A DNA stretch of 64,000 nt, taken from contig CACHPE010000008.1 of the NCBI GenBank assembly GCA_902581605.1, forward strand, positions 1-64,000. Direction: 5' to 3'. The notes beneath the pieces are model-generated. The model was not told the DNA's origin. It made no database searches and saw only the letters and a list, made by a program, of their open reading frames with translations. The DNA comes from an uncultured Pelagibacteraceae bacterium. GTDB taxonomy: Bacteria; Pseudomonadota; Alphaproteobacteria; Pelagibacterales; Pelagibacteraceae. This document shows, piece after piece, positions 44,258 to 53,694 of the stretch (within the stretch, counting starts at the first letter, position 1; the number at the start of each line of letters is the position of its first letter). The position numbers and the translations under genes are program-made.

Positions 44258-44270
44258 ATATTTAAACTTT

Positions 44271-44795
44271 ATGCTCAAATTATACGTTATGCGTCATGCA
44301 AAATCTAGCTGGGACCATCCAAATCTTGAGGATCATGAAAGACCTTTAAGTAAGCGTGGCAAGAAAAATGCAAAAAAGATTTGTGAATTTTTTGTTAAAA
44401 AAAAATATAAGTTTGATTACATATTACTTTCATCATCAAAAAGAACAAAGAAAACGTTAAAAATTTTATTAAAAAAAATAGAAAAACCAAAAAAAATTAT
44501 TTCTTCAAAAAAATTATACCTATCAAGTGAAGATAAAATTATAGATATAATAAAAAAAACACCTAAAAAATTTAAATCTGTGCTTTTAATTAACCACGAG
44601 CCTGCTGTTAGAAATCTAGTACGATCACTGACAAAAAATCATAACAACAATCATTTTAAGTTATTAAACTATAAATTTCCAACATCAGCTTTTGCAAAAA
44701 TTTATTTTGATTTTAATGAATGGAATAAATTAGATGGAAATGGTTTAATTAAGGAATTTATGAGACCTAAAGACCTTCAAGATTCTAATGAATAA
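44271..44795 (+). CDS. sixA: Phosphohistidine phosphatase SixA
   Basis: A 174-residue histidine-phosphatase (PGM-like) protein. LYVMRHAKSSWDHPNLEDHERPLSKRG is the family start with the catalytic RHA, and LLINHEPAVRNL carries the second His. SixA removes phosphate from phosphohistidine in two-component or PTS-Ntr proteins. ATG 44271 is chosen because MLKLYVMRHAK is the normal start; an earlier ATG inside ppk would add 31 residues. It is convergent with phoB, overlapping by 19 bases. A role on the PhoR/PhoB relay is only suggested by location. Confidence 0.88.
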   Translation: MLKLYVMRHAKSSWDHPNLEDHERPLSKRGKKNAKKICEFFVKKKYKFDYILLSSSKRTKKTLKILLKKIEKPKKIISSKKLYLSSEDKIIDIIKKTPKKFKSVLLINHEPAVRNLVRSLTKNHNNNHFKLLNYKFPTSAFAKIYFDFNEWNKLDGNGLIKEFMRPKDLQDSNE

Positions 44796-45460
44796 CCTGC
44801 TGATCTTACAGTTCTAATTAATGGTTTGGTTTTATCTATATTAATAGCTTGTCTTAATCTTCTAATATGTACATCGACTGTTCTAGACTCTACATAAATA
44901 TTTTCACCCCAAACATTGTTTAATAGTTGTTCTCGTGAATATACTCTTTTTGGATTTTTGATAAAAAAATCTAATAATTTAAATTCTGTAGGACCTAAAT
45001 TTATTTCAACATTATTTCTATAAACTCTTTTTGTTATTCTATCTATTTTTAGATCTGTAAACTCAACAACATCTGCAGATGATTGTGGTTTTGATCTTCT
45101 AAGTAGTGATTTAATTCTTGCATTAAGTTCTTTTTGACTAAATGGCTTTGTTACATAATCATCTGCACCTGTATCAAAAGCTCTTAATTTGTCCTCTTCC
45201 TCACCTTTTGCTGTCAACATTATTACAGGTATGTCGTTATACTTTTTGTCTTTTTTTAAATTCTTACATATTTCAACACCTGACAAATCTGGCAACATCC
45301 AATCCATTAATATTAAGTCAGGATGCTTATCTTTGATTTGTTTAAGTGCATCTTCACCATTTTCGGAATAGCTTACTTTGTGACCTTCTTTTTCAAGATT
45401 ATATTTTAGCAGCGTTACTATTGAAGTTTCATCTTCAGCAATAAACACGTGAGCAGACAT
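44777..45460 (-). CDS. phoB: Phosphate regulon response regulator PhoB
   Basis: A 227-residue OmpR/PhoB-family regulator. The receiver has the acidic pair in VFIAEDETSIV, the phospho-Asp in LILMDWMLPDLSG near residue 53, and DDYVTKPFS with the conserved Lys. The winged-helix domain contains LGPTEFKLLDFFIKNPKRVYSREQLL and VDVHIRRLRQAI. It binds the Pho boxes and, when phosphorylated, activates phosphate-starvation genes. It directly follows phoU (adjacent bases) in the pst operon. PhoR is encoded apart at 51501. Confidence 0.96.
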   Translation of the reverse strand: MSAHVFIAEDETSIVTLLKYNLEKEGHKVSYSENGEDALKQIKDKHPDLILMDWMLPDLSGVEICKNLKKDKKYNDIPVIMLTAKGEEEDKLRAFDTGADDYVTKPFSQKELNARIKSLLRRSKPQSSADVVEFTDLKIDRITKRVYRNNVEINLGPTEFKLLDFFIKNPKRVYSREQLLNNVWGENIYVESRTVDVHIRRLRQAINIDKTKPLIRTVRSAGYSLES

Positions 45461-46171
45461 TTATTGCTTTTCTCCTGTTACTATTGGCTCTGTTCCTTTT
45501 GGACGATCTCCTTCTAAATACTCTCCTGTAACTAAATAATATACCTGCTCTGCAACGTTTGTTGTGTGATCACCGATACGTTCAATATTTTTAGTAACAA
45601 ATAATAAATGAGTACCATCATCTAGATTTTTTTCGTCTTCCTTCAAATATTTTATTACTTCTTGCATACATAAATTTGTTAAATCATCTATTTGTTCATC
45701 ACCTTCCCAGACATTTATAGCCATAGCAGATGACCTATCTAAATATGCATCCAAAATAGATTTGAGTTGTTTTTGAACATTAGAAGAAACTCTTACCAAA
45801 GCTTCGGTCAAATTTTTTGGTAAATTTTCATTTAATAATAATGTTCTTTTTGAAATATTCTTTGCCAAATCACCTATTCGTTCTAAATCAGATGAAATTT
45901 TCAATGCGGTTACAGTTTCTCTTAAATCTATTGCCATTGGTTGTCTTAAAGCAATTAGATTTACCACCTGTTGCTCTATTAAAGTTTCAAACTTATCTAT
46001 TTTTTCGTCATCTTTTATAACAGCTTCCGCATTATCACTATTTCTTGTGGTAATGGCTTGAATAGCCTTGCCTAATGACTCCTCGCAAAAACCACCCATT
46101 TTAATTATATTACTATTTAAATTTTTAAGTTCTTCCTCGTAAGACTTAACCGTGTGTGGTGCTTCAACCAT
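45461..46171 (-). CDS. phoU: Phosphate-specific transport system accessory protein PhoU
   Basis: PhoU links the Pst transporter to PhoR and damps the Pho response when phosphate is plentiful. The 236-residue protein is all-helical with two PhoU repeats. ITTRNSDNAEAVIKDDEKID and KISSDLERIGDLAKNISKR in the first match KNIERIGDHTTNVAEQVYYL in the second: the E/DxxRxGD motifs bind metal. It overlaps the pstB stop by one base and abuts phoB. Confidence 0.96.
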   Translation of the reverse strand: MVEAPHTVKSYEEELKNLNSNIIKMGGFCEESLGKAIQAITTRNSDNAEAVIKDDEKIDKFETLIEQQVVNLIALRQPMAIDLRETVTALKISSDLERIGDLAKNISKRTLLLNENLPKNLTEALVRVSSNVQKQLKSILDAYLDRSSAMAINVWEGDEQIDDLTNLCMQEVIKYLKEDEKNLDDGTHLLFVTKNIERIGDHTTNVAEQVYYLVTGEYLEGDRPKGTEPIVTGEKQ

Positions 46172-46926
46172 TATCCAAACCTCCCTGTAATATAATCCTG
46201 AGTTCTTTTATTTTCAGGATTCTTAAATATTTTATCAGTAGAACCATGTTCTATCAATTCTCCCAAATGAAAAAAGCCTGTGTTTTGGGATACTCTTGCT
46301 GCTTGAGCCATTGAATGAGTAACTATTATAATAGTATGGTCTTTTTTTAACTCATCAATTAGTTCTTCTATTTGAGCTGTAGCAATAGGATCTAAAGCAG
46401 AACAAGGCTCGTCCATAAGAATAACTTCAGGTTTAACTGAAATAGCCCTTGCTATGCATAATCTTTGTTGTTGTCCACCAGACAAACCAGTTCCTGGTTC
46501 ATGAAGTCTATCTTTGACCTCTTCCCATAACGCTGCTTTTTTTAAGCTATTTTCAACTATTTCATCCATTTCATTTTTTGATTGAGCCATGCCATGAATT
46601 GTTGGGCCATAAGAAATGTTTTCATAAATAGTTTTAGGAAAAGGATTTGGTTTTTGAAAAACCATACCAATTTTTTCTCTTAATCTAACTACATCACAAC
46701 TCTTGTCATTGATATCAAAATCATTGATAATAATCTGACCTTTAACTCTGCATATATCAATCACATCATTCATTCTATTAAGACATCTTAAAAAAGTAGA
46801 TTTACCACAACCTGAAGGACCAATTAGTGCTGTAACCTGATTTTCTTCAATATCTAAGTTTATATTGAATAGAGCTTGTTTCTTTCCATAGAAAACATCT
46901 ACATTTTTTGAATTTATCTTTATCAT
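46171..46926 (-). CDS. pstB: Phosphate ABC transporter ATP-binding protein PstB
   Basis: The ATPase of the high-affinity phosphate importer, about 251 residues. Walker A is [21 protein letters not shown], the phosphate-specific [15 protein letters not shown], the signature [14 protein letters not shown] and Walker [17 protein letters not shown] 46926 is chosen: GGAG lies 7 bases ahead and the stop of pstA is one base away (TAAGATG). An ATG 21 bases upstream lies inside pstA. The end overlaps the phoU start. Confidence 0.97.
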   Translation of the reverse strand: MIKINSKNVDVFYGKKQALFNINLDIEENQVTALIGPSGCGKSTFLRCLNRMNDVIDICRVKGQIIINDFDINDKSCDVVRLREKIGMVFQKPNPFPKTIYENISYGPTIHGMAQSKNEMDEIVENSLKKAALWEEVKDRLHEPGTGLSGGQQQRLCIARAISVKPEVILMDEPCSALDPIATAQIEELIDELKKDHTIIIVTHSMAQAARVSQNTGFFHLGELIEHGSTDKIFKNPENKRTQDYITGRFG

Positions 46927-46927
46927 C

Positions 46928-48196
46928 TTAACTCCATTTTTTTTCAAATTTATGTCTAATTATTTGTGCAAACAAATTCATTATGATTAAAAATCCCAAT
47001 AGGACCATAATACAAGCAGAAACTTTCTCGACAAATCCTCTTTCAGCACTCTCTGCCCATATATAAATTTGTACAGGCAAACTTGCAGCTGGATCTAAAG
47101 GAGATCCTGGAATTGTATTTACAAAAGCTACCATACCAATCAATATCAAAGGTGCAGTTTCACCTAAAGCTTGAGCCAAGCCAATAATTGTACCTGATAA
47201 AGTTCCTGGCATAGATAATGGCACTGTATGATGCATTGTAGTTTGCATTTTACTAGCGCCCATTGCAAGTGCAGCCTCTCTTATACTTGGAGGAACTGCT
47301 TTTAAAGATGCTCTACAGGCAATAATTATTGTTGGCAATGTCATCAACGATAAAGTTATTCCACCAACTAGAGGTGTTGATCTAGGTAACTGAAATACAG
47401 CCAGCAAAATACCTAGTCCCAAAAGACCAAAAACAATTGATGGAACAGCTGCTAAGTTATTTATATTTACCTCAATAAAATCAGTAAATCTATTTTTTGG
47501 TGCAAATTCCTCTAAATAAATGGCTGCTAGCACTGCAACAGGAAATGCAATAACTAAACAAACTAAAATAGAAAAAATCGATCCCATAAATGAGCTTGCT
47601 ATACCAGCTAATTCAGCCTCTCTTGAATCTGGGTATGTAAAAAAACTTAAATTGAATTTACTTTCAACTCTTCCCTGTTCTACAAGTTGATCAAAAATCT
47701 TTAATTGATAATCTGTAACTCTTCTTTGATCTTCGGGTAAATCCCTTGGATAATTGCCTTTAAATACTTGATCTAAATCATCTGAAGCAGTTAAGTAAAC
47801 ATCTTTAGTTTTTCCAATTAATGAAGGGTCATTTAAAAGCTCCCTTTTAATCTCTCTTTCAAAAAAGTAAGAGACCATTCTCTTCAGATCATTTTGTTGT
47901 TTTTCTGAGGCACTTTTATCTAAATTAAACATTGTTTGTAAAGCTAGATCAAAATAATCTGCATCCTCTAAGTCTTCTTTAGAAGGATTTTCGTCAAGGT
48001 ACATGGTTTCAGCATCAAAGGTGACTGGTACAATCAACCAAGTTTTCTGAAACGCTGTATAGCCAGTAGAAAAGATTTTAAAAATAAAAATTGTTAAAAA
48101 TAATAGAGCTAAAAAAATTGCGCTTTTCCCGTAAAATTGAAATCTTTTTTCGGCCCTATATCTAGAATTTAGGAGTTTTTCTTTATTTTTATTCAT
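46928..48196 (-). CDS. pstA: Phosphate ABC transporter permease PstA
   Basis: A PstA-type permease of about 422 residues. It is longer than E. coli PstA (about 296) because of an N-terminal extension with a periplasmic loop, common in alphaproteobacteria. The six-TM core has the EAA loop [23 protein letters not shown] and [21 protein letters not shown] 48196 is preferred over the upstream TTG because AGGGA lies just ahead. It overlaps pstC by 8 bases and lies two bases before pstB. Confidence 0.94.
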   Translation of the reverse strand: MNKNKEKLLNSRYRAEKRFQFYGKSAIFLALLFLTIFIFKIFSTGYTAFQKTWLIVPVTFDAETMYLDENPSKEDLEDADYFDLALQTMFNLDKSASEKQQNDLKRMVSYFFEREIKRELLNDPSLIGKTKDVYLTASDDLDQVFKGNYPRDLPEDQRRVTDYQLKIFDQLVEQGRVESKFNLSFFTYPDSREAELAGIASSFMGSIFSILVCLVIAFPVAVLAAIYLEEFAPKNRFTDFIEVNINNLAAVPSIVFGLLGLGILLAVFQLPRSTPLVGGITLSLMTLPTIIIACRASLKAVPPSIREAALAMGASKMQTTMHHTVPLSMPGTLSGTIIGLAQALGETAPLILIGMVAFVNTIPGSPLDPAASLPVQIYIWAESAERGFVEKVSACIMVLLGFLIIMNLFAQIIRHKFEKKWS

Positions 48197-49574
48197 ATTT
48201 TTCCCTATATTTTTTAACAACTCTTAATGCAAAAATATTTAAACTAAGTGTTACCAAAAACAATGTCATACCTAGTGCAAATGCTGCCTGGGTTTTAGGA
48301 TCTCCAAAGGCCTGATCTCCAATTAATATTACGACAATTTGAGCAGTGATAGTTGAAGTAGATTCTAAAGGGTTAAATGTTAAGTTGGCTGCAAGGCCTG
48401 AAGCCATAACTACAATCATTGTTTCTCCAACAGCTCTGGAAACACCTAGCAAGATAGAACCAACAATTCCTGGTAATGCTGCTGGAAAAATAACTTTTTT
48501 TATTGTTTCTGATTTAGTAGCCCCCATTGCATAACTACCATCTCTTAAACTTTGAGGAACACTAGTAATAACGTCATCACTCAAACTAGATATAAACGGA
48601 ATAATCATTATCCCCATTACACCCCCTGCAGCTAGAGCACTCTCTGCAGATACTTCTAATCCCATTGCCGTTCCTATATCTTTAAGGAATGGTCCAACTG
48701 TTAAAGCTGCAAAAAAACCATAAACTACAGTTGGTATGCCTGCTAAAATTTCAATTAAAGGTTTTGCATATTGTCTTACTTTGGTTGAAGCGTATTCAGC
48801 TAAATAAATTCCACTCATCAATCCAATTGGTATAGCAACACACATTGCAATTAATGCAATAAAAAATGTTCCGGCAAAAATTGGTACAGCCCCAAATGTA
48901 TCAGAATACATTGATGGATCCAAAGGCTCAGAAGCATCTCTCACAAATGCTTTAGCTGGATACCAATGAGTTCCAAAAATAAAATCAAACAAGGGAATTA
49001 CTTTAAAAAAATCGATAGTTTGAAATATTAATGAAAAAACAATTCCAATAGTTGTTAATATAGCTGCCAAAGAAGCTGTAAATAAAACAGCATTTAAAAA
49101 TTTTTCAACCGGTTCTCTTGTTCTGTTGTTTGAAGAAATTCTTTTATAACCATAAACTATAGAAGCTATAATTATTGCCAAAATTAAAACAACTTTAGAG
49201 TTTTGGGCTATAGATCGAAGATTTAAATATTTTTCTGCAGATGTTTCAAGATAAGTAGTAATTTCTCCACTAAACTGACCACGAGATAATGATTTAGTTT
49301 TTTCATAAATTAGATTTAGTTCGTCATCAAGATATCCTTGATTGCTATAATCACTTAAAATTATTAACTTAACTATACTCGGCTCAAATATTGCCCATAA
49401 AGAATAAATAATAAAAGCGGGTATTGCGCACCATATTGCTAAATAATACCCATAAAATTGTGGAAGTGCTGTTAATCTAGTATTTGTTGCTTGAATTGAG
49501 TAGGCTTTTTTTCTTCCAAAATAGTAACTAGTAAAACCAAGAAGTACAATAAAGATGAATATAACTAAGTTCAA
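48189..49574 (-). CDS. pstC: Phosphate ABC transporter permease PstC
   Basis: A 461-residue PstC-type permease, longer than E. coli PstC through an N-terminal region with extra hydrophobic segments and a periplasmic loop. The permease core has the EAA loop SLRDGSYAMGATKSETIKKVIFP and LIEILAGIPTVVYGFFAALTV. It follows the pstS terminator and overlaps pstA. With PstA it forms the membrane channel for phosphate. Confidence 0.95.
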   Translation of the reverse strand: MNLVIFIFIVLLGFTSYYFGRKKAYSIQATNTRLTALPQFYGYYLAIWCAIPAFIIYSLWAIFEPSIVKLIILSDYSNQGYLDDELNLIYEKTKSLSRGQFSGEITTYLETSAEKYLNLRSIAQNSKVVLILAIIIASIVYGYKRISSNNRTREPVEKFLNAVLFTASLAAILTTIGIVFSLIFQTIDFFKVIPLFDFIFGTHWYPAKAFVRDASEPLDPSMYSDTFGAVPIFAGTFFIALIAMCVAIPIGLMSGIYLAEYASTKVRQYAKPLIEILAGIPTVVYGFFAALTVGPFLKDIGTAMGLEVSAESALAAGGVMGIMIIPFISSLSDDVITSVPQSLRDGSYAMGATKSETIKKVIFPAALPGIVGSILLGVSRAVGETMIVVMASGLAANLTFNPLESTSTITAQIVVILIGDQAFGDPKTQAAFALGMTLFLVTLSLNIFALRVVKKYREKYE

Positions 49575-49614
49575 AGAATCTCCTAATGTTTTACTTTACA
49601 CTTTCTTAAAAAAA

Positions 49615-49636
49615 AAGGGGTCTAAAAAGACCCCTT
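49615..49636 (-). terminator. Rho-independent terminator between pstS and pstC
   Basis: AAGGGGTC-TTTTTA-GACCCCTT on the minus strand forms a GC-rich 8-bp stem followed by a run of Ts (complement of the A-run at 49608-49616). It follows the pstS stop (49661) and precedes pstC (start 49574). Read-through past it would set a low PstC level relative to PstS. Confidence 0.93.
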
Positions 49637-49660
49637 ATCTTTATTTGTTAACCAGCTTTA

Positions 49661-50692
49661 TTAGTCAGCCATTGCAACAAGATCTTTCGCATTAGTTCTA
49701 GTTGTCTTGTACAACTTCTTATCTAATGGTACTAAACCAATATCAGCCAAATAGCCATTTTTACCTATAGCTTTAGTTGTAGTGAACTCTTTTACAAATT
49801 CATGTAATCCAGGGATTACACCAACGTGAGCTTTTTTCACATAGAAAAATAATGGTCTTGCAACTGCATAACTGTAGTCTTGAATACTCGCAAGAGATGG
49901 TTGACCACCATCAATGCTAGCAGCTTGCAATTTGTCTTTAGCAGCTAAGAAATAACTAAATCCAAAGAAACCAAACATATCTTTATCTTGTACTAATTTT
50001 TGAATGATTAAACTATCGTTTTCACCAACTTCAATAGCAGCACCATCTTCTCTATAAAGTTTTTGAGGTTTTTTGTATTTTTTATTTCCAGCCTCATAAC
50101 CAGCTTTATAAAGAGCTTTAGCTTCTTTAGTCATACCTTTTTTCATTACCAAAGAATTCCAAGCATCTCTTGTTCCAGAAGTTCCTGGAGGGATCATTAC
50201 AGAAATTTTCTGCTTAGGTAGACTTGGATCAATTTGGTCCCAAGTTTTATAAATATTTGGAACTAATTTACCATCAACAACTGTATGTGCAGCTAATGCT
50301 AAATATAATTGCTCTTTAGTAAAGTTAATTGGTTTTGCATCTTTACTATAAGCTAATGTAATACCGTCATTACCAATAACGATCTCAACGATTTCATTAA
50401 CTCCATTTTTTTTACATAGAGCTTTTTCTTTATCTTTCATGGCTCTTGATGCATTTGTAATATCTGGATGTTGTTCACCAACACCAGCGCAGAATAGTTT
50501 AGCTCCTCCACCAGTACCAGTCGATTCGATTACAGGAGTTTTAAATCCTGAACCACCGAATCTTTCAGCAACAACAGTCGCGTAAGGGAATACTGTAGAT
50601 GAACCAACTATTTTAATTTGATCTCTTGCTTGAGCAACTGTCGCAATTGTTAAAGCAACAAGCGAAGCAATTATTATAGTTAGTTTTTTCAT
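49661..50692 (-). CDS. pstS: Phosphate ABC transporter substrate-binding protein PstS
   Basis: The periplasmic phosphate-binding protein, 343 residues. A signal peptide covers residues 1-23 (KKLTIIIASLVALTIATVAQA). The phosphate-binding loops are IVGSSTVFPYAT, STGTGGGAKLF, SRAMKDKE and PPGTSGTRDAW. ATG 50692 is chosen because AAAGGA lies 10 bases ahead; an ATG 18 bases upstream contains that site. A Pho box lies about 66-84 bp upstream. PstS-type proteins are among the most abundant SAR11 proteins in phosphate-poor seas (known). Confidence 0.96.
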   Translation of the reverse strand: MKKLTIIIASLVALTIATVAQARDQIKIVGSSTVFPYATVVAERFGGSGFKTPVIESTGTGGGAKLFCAGVGEQHPDITNASRAMKDKEKALCKKNGVNEIVEIVIGNDGITLAYSKDAKPINFTKEQLYLALAAHTVVDGKLVPNIYKTWDQIDPSLPKQKISVMIPPGTSGTRDAWNSLVMKKGMTKEAKALYKAGYEAGNKKYKKPQKLYREDGAAIEVGENDSLIIQKLVQDKDMFGFFGFSYFLAAKDKLQAASIDGGQPSLASIQDYSYAVARPLFFYVKKAHVGVIPGLHEFVKEFTTTKAIGKNGYLADIGLVPLDKKLYKTTRTNAKDLVAMAD

Positions 50693-50757
50693 TATCTTTA
50701 ATCCTTTCATTATTAATTAAAAGATTTCAGACTCGTATAAATTTATTGAATCTTTAA

Positions 50758-50776
50758 TATTACAGAATTGTTACAG
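50758..50776 (-). promoter_or_regulatory. Pho box upstream of pstS
   Basis: On the minus strand, CTGTAACAATTCTGTAATA is a direct repeat of CTGTAAYA at an 11-bp period, a close match to the known PhoB consensus CTGTCATAWAWCTGTCAYM. About ten bases later comes an AT-rich -10-like AATAAAT. It supports PhoB activation of the whole pstSCAB-phoU-phoB operon, giving positive feedback. Confidence 0.85.
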
Positions 50777-50797
50777 TTTTGTTAAAAAGGTAACTTT

Positions 50798-51406
50798 TTA
50801 GTTGTATTTCATTGAGATAATAATCTCATTTTTTTCGGTTTCCAAACCACCTTTGCATGAAACTGGATTAACATTATCCTTAAAAGCAAGTTCTGTTGTA
50901 GGTCTTAAAATAACTTCCAATTTCACGAGATTAACTAATTCCTCAAGAACACTTTGATCATAACGCCATTTGGGCCAACTACTTGGAGTTGAAAATATAG
51001 ATGTTAAATAACTTGTTGCCATAGTAAATCTATAATTACTCATATTTTCATTTCTTAGTAAATGATCTCTGACAGAATTAAATATATTTCTACATCTAAA
51101 TGAATCTGACATGTAGTTTTCTTTTTTTAAATTTTCGTTTACAGGAATTGAAATAATTAGATCTACTGAATTGTTTCGATATGAAGTGAGAACATCCATG
51201 TAAATATCTTCATATGGGACATCTTTATGTTTTTTAATTTCAGGATAAGTGCTTTTTAAATCTTCTTGTAATCTAAAAACACCAATATCGAATACAGTTA
51301 ATTGTTGATTCCTTAGAATTGTAGATATATCCGATGATATACTTTTAGTAATCATCGACATAAAAACAAATAAGATAATTAAAATACTATGCAATACCTT
51401 AATCAT
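50798..51406 (-). CDS. Secreted hypothetical protein between phoR and pstS
   Basis: A 202-residue protein with a signal peptide at residues 1-24 (ILIILFVFMSMITKSISS) and no recognised domain. Features are three Cys (CRNIF near residue 104, SCKGG near 184), GVFRLQEDLKSTYPEIKK and a C-terminal beta-like NEIIISMKYN. It is probably periplasmic. It lies 94 bp after phoR and ends 22 bp before the pstS Pho box; a short hairpin with TAAAAAG/CTTTTTA (50783-50800) overlaps its stop. Its placement inside the phosphate cluster suggests a link to phosphate sensing or use, but nothing in the sequence proves it. Confidence 0.75.
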   Translation of the reverse strand: MIKVLHSILIILFVFMSMITKSISSDISTILRNQQLTVFDIGVFRLQEDLKSTYPEIKKHKDVPYEDIYMDVLTSYRNNSVDLIISIPVNENLKKENYMSDSFRCRNIFNSVRDHLLRNENMSNYRFTMATSYLTSIFSTPSSWPKWRYDQSVLEELVNLVKLEVILRPTTELAFKDNVNPVSCKGGLETEKNEIIISMKYN

Positions 51407-51500
51407 ATTAAAAATTTAATTAAAATAGGATACGAATCAACAAAAGATTTGTTAAATATTGATCGAATAAGAGTTAATTTTAAACAACTTTTTAAATTAA

Positions 51501-52649
51501 TTATTTTGTTGGAAGATATATTTTAATTTCAGTACCTTCATTAAGTTTACTAAGAATCTCGTAATCACCTCTGTGTTGAGATATAATATGTTTCATGATA
51601 GCTAAACCTAAACCTGTGCCACCAACTTTTTTACTTTTTTCTGTATCTACTCTAAAAAATCTTTCAGTTATTCTTGGAATTAACTGTTGAGGTATTCCAA
51701 TCCCTTCATCTTTAATACTAATGACAATATTTTTACCAATTAATTTACCTTCACTGTTTTGACTTTTGACATATATATTTTTTCCACCTTGAGAATATTT
51801 AATTGAATTATCAATTAAATTTGAAAATACAGTTAACAATTTATCATTATCACCAAAAACTAAAGTTGGTTCAATAAGTTCAAGATGTAAATTAATTTTC
51901 TTTTTTTTAAGAATTAATTCAAAGTTACTTTTAATATTTTTAAAAATATCATTTAGATTAATGATTTTATTTGGTTTAATGTGTTCTTCAAGCTCAATTC
52001 TGCTTAAAATCAATAAATCATTGATTAAGTTTTCCATTCTCAATACTTGATCAGACATGATAGACATAAATTTTTTTTGACCCTCTTGGTCTTTTGAAGC
52101 TGGTCCAAGAATAGTATCTAAGGAGCCTTTAATTGAAACTAAAGGTGTTCTTAATTCGTGACTCACATTAGCAACAAAATCAGTTTTTAATTTTTGTGCT
52201 TTTGTTATTTCTGTAAAATCTTTTAGAAATAATACAACCGAGTCTATTTCTGGAAACAAATGAGTAGGACCAGGAATAACGTAAATTTTGTAAAGCTGAT
52301 AAGATGGTAAATTGATTTCTACATTAACATTTTTTGTGGTTTGGTCCTTAATAGCTTCATCAATTGTTTCTAATAGTTTTGTATCTCTTATTACACTTGA
52401 AATATTTTTATCAATTAAGTTTTCGCCAAAACGTTGTTTTGCACTTTTGTTAAGATATTTGATTAAGTTATATTTATCTAAAGCAAAAAATTGATCTTCT
52501 AATTCTTCAATAATTACTCTCTTTCCTAAATCATCTTTATTGGTCTTATTTACAACTGGAGCTGTATTTTCTGGCTTAATATTTTTTTTAAATAAAAAAT
52601 ATAATAAAATAATTATTACAACTATGAGTATCAACTCTGTCCAAAACAT
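51501..52649 (-). CDS. phoR: Phosphate regulon sensor histidine kinase PhoR
   Basis: A 382-residue sensor kinase. One N-terminal TM (residues 3-22), a PAS-like region (about 45-150), then HisKA with the phospho-acceptor His in DFVANVSHELRTPLVSI near residue 169. The ATPase domain has the N box NLIDNSIKYS, G1 IKDEGIGIPQ and G2 GGTGLGLAIMKH. A single TM and no sensory periplasmic domain are typical of PhoR, which reads phosphate status through PstSCAB-PhoU. It lies 34 bp after agt in the plcP-agt-phoR direction rather than beside phoB, and is probably cotranscribed with those lipid genes. Confidence 0.9.
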   Translation of the reverse strand: MFWTELILIVVIIILLYFLFKKNIKPENTAPVVNKTNKDDLGKRVIIEELEDQFFALDKYNLIKYLNKSAKQRFGENLIDKNISSVIRDTKLLETIDEAIKDQTTKNVNVEINLPSYQLYKIYVIPGPTHLFPEIDSVVLFLKDFTEITKAQKLKTDFVANVSHELRTPLVSIKGSLDTILGPASKDQEGQKKFMSIMSDQVLRMENLINDLLILSRIELEEHIKPNKIINLNDIFKNIKSNFELILKKKKINLHLELIEPTLVFGDNDKLLTVFSNLIDNSIKYSQGGKNIYVKSQNSEGKLIGKNIVISIKDEGIGIPQQLIPRITERFFRVDTEKSKKVGGTGLGLAIMKHIISQHRGDYEILSKLNEGTEIKIYLPTK

Positions 52650-52683
52650 GGATATGTTTTAACAAATGTAATGAATATTGTCT

Positions 52684-53691
52684 TTAATAATTAGGTGAAA
52701 TATTTTCAAAAAATATTTTTGCTGTTTCTTCCCATGAATATTTTTTTGCAAAATCAAGACAATCTTGGCGACTTACCTTCAAAGCTTTTAAAGCAGAAGC
52801 CTTCAAATCATCATCTAAAGTATCAATATTAGTTCCACCTAATATATCTTTAGGTCCTGGCACTGGATAAGCTGCAACTGGTGTACCACAATTTAATGAT
52901 TCCAAAACAACAATACCAAATGTATCAGTTTTACTAGGAAAAACAAAAACGTCTGATGATGCAAAATGAGATGCTAATTCTCCATTAGTCTTTTCTCCTA
53001 AAAAAATATCATTTGGAAATTTTTTTTTCAAATTGTTCAAATCTGGACCTTTTCCAATAATAACTTTAGTACCTTCAAGATCGAGATCTAAAAATGCTTT
53101 AATATTTTTTTCAACTGCAATCCTACCAACATATATCCATATAGGTCTTTTATAAGGTAAGTCTCTCTTAATGGGATTTTTAAACGCACCATGATTACCT
53201 CCCCTAGTCCATGTAACCATTTTATTATTATCAACACCTAATGCAATTAGCTCCTCACGCATAGATTCTGTTGTCACTAAAATTCTTTCAGCTTTATTAT
53301 GAAAATTGCATAAAAATTTCTCTGACCATTTAGCCGGAATGATAGGCATATAAAGTTTCATATATTTATCAAATCTTGTATGAAAACTCGTTGTAAACTT
53401 TAAACCTTTTTTAATACAATGTCTTCTTGCCATAAAACCAAGAGGCCCTTCTGTTGCAATGTGTATTGCATCAGGTTTAATTGAATTGATTAAATTACTT
53501 ACACGAGGCCAAACATTTAAAGATAATCTAATTTCATTATATTTGGGCATAGGTACAGTCAGAAATTGTTGAGGTGTAATATATTCAATAGTGTGACCTT
53601 GTGATTTAAGTATTTCACCTGTCTGATGGAGAGTTCTTACTACACCATTAACTTGCGGGTAATAAGCATCAGTAACTATTAATATTTTCAT
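52684..53691 (-). CDS. agt: Diacylglycerol glycosyltransferase of the phosphate-stress lipid pathway (Agt-like, GT4)
   Basis: A 335-residue GT-B glycosyltransferase. The start VTDAYYPQVNGVVRTLHQTG, HIATEGPLGFMARRHC, the donor-site WIYVGRIAVEKN and the EX7E-type SKTDTFGIVVLESLNCGTPV match the SqdX/Agt group. These add a sugar to diacylglycerol, replacing phospholipids. It is three bases after plcP. Known work in marine heterotrophs, including SAR11, links PlcP-Agt pairs to phosphate-starvation lipid renovation. The exact sugar (glucuronic acid, glucose) cannot be told from the sequence. Confidence 0.82.
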   Translation of the reverse strand: MKILIVTDAYYPQVNGVVRTLHQTGEILKSQGHTIEYITPQQFLTVPMPKYNEIRLSLNVWPRVSNLINSIKPDAIHIATEGPLGFMARRHCIKKGLKFTTSFHTRFDKYMKLYMPIIPAKWSEKFLCNFHNKAERILVTTESMREELIALGVDNNKMVTWTRGGNHGAFKNPIKRDLPYKRPIWIYVGRIAVEKNIKAFLDLDLEGTKVIIGKGPDLNNLKKKFPNDIFLGEKTNGELASHFASSDVFVFPSKTDTFGIVVLESLNCGTPVAAYPVPGPKDILGGTNIDTLDDDLKASALKALKVSRQDCLDFAKKYSWEETAKIFFENISPNY

Positions 53692-53694
53692 TTT

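Noticed and set aside
44178-44270. Longer SixA starting inside ppk
   Set aside because: The extra 31 residues are the ppk 5' end read on the other strand; homologues start at MLKLYVMRHAK.
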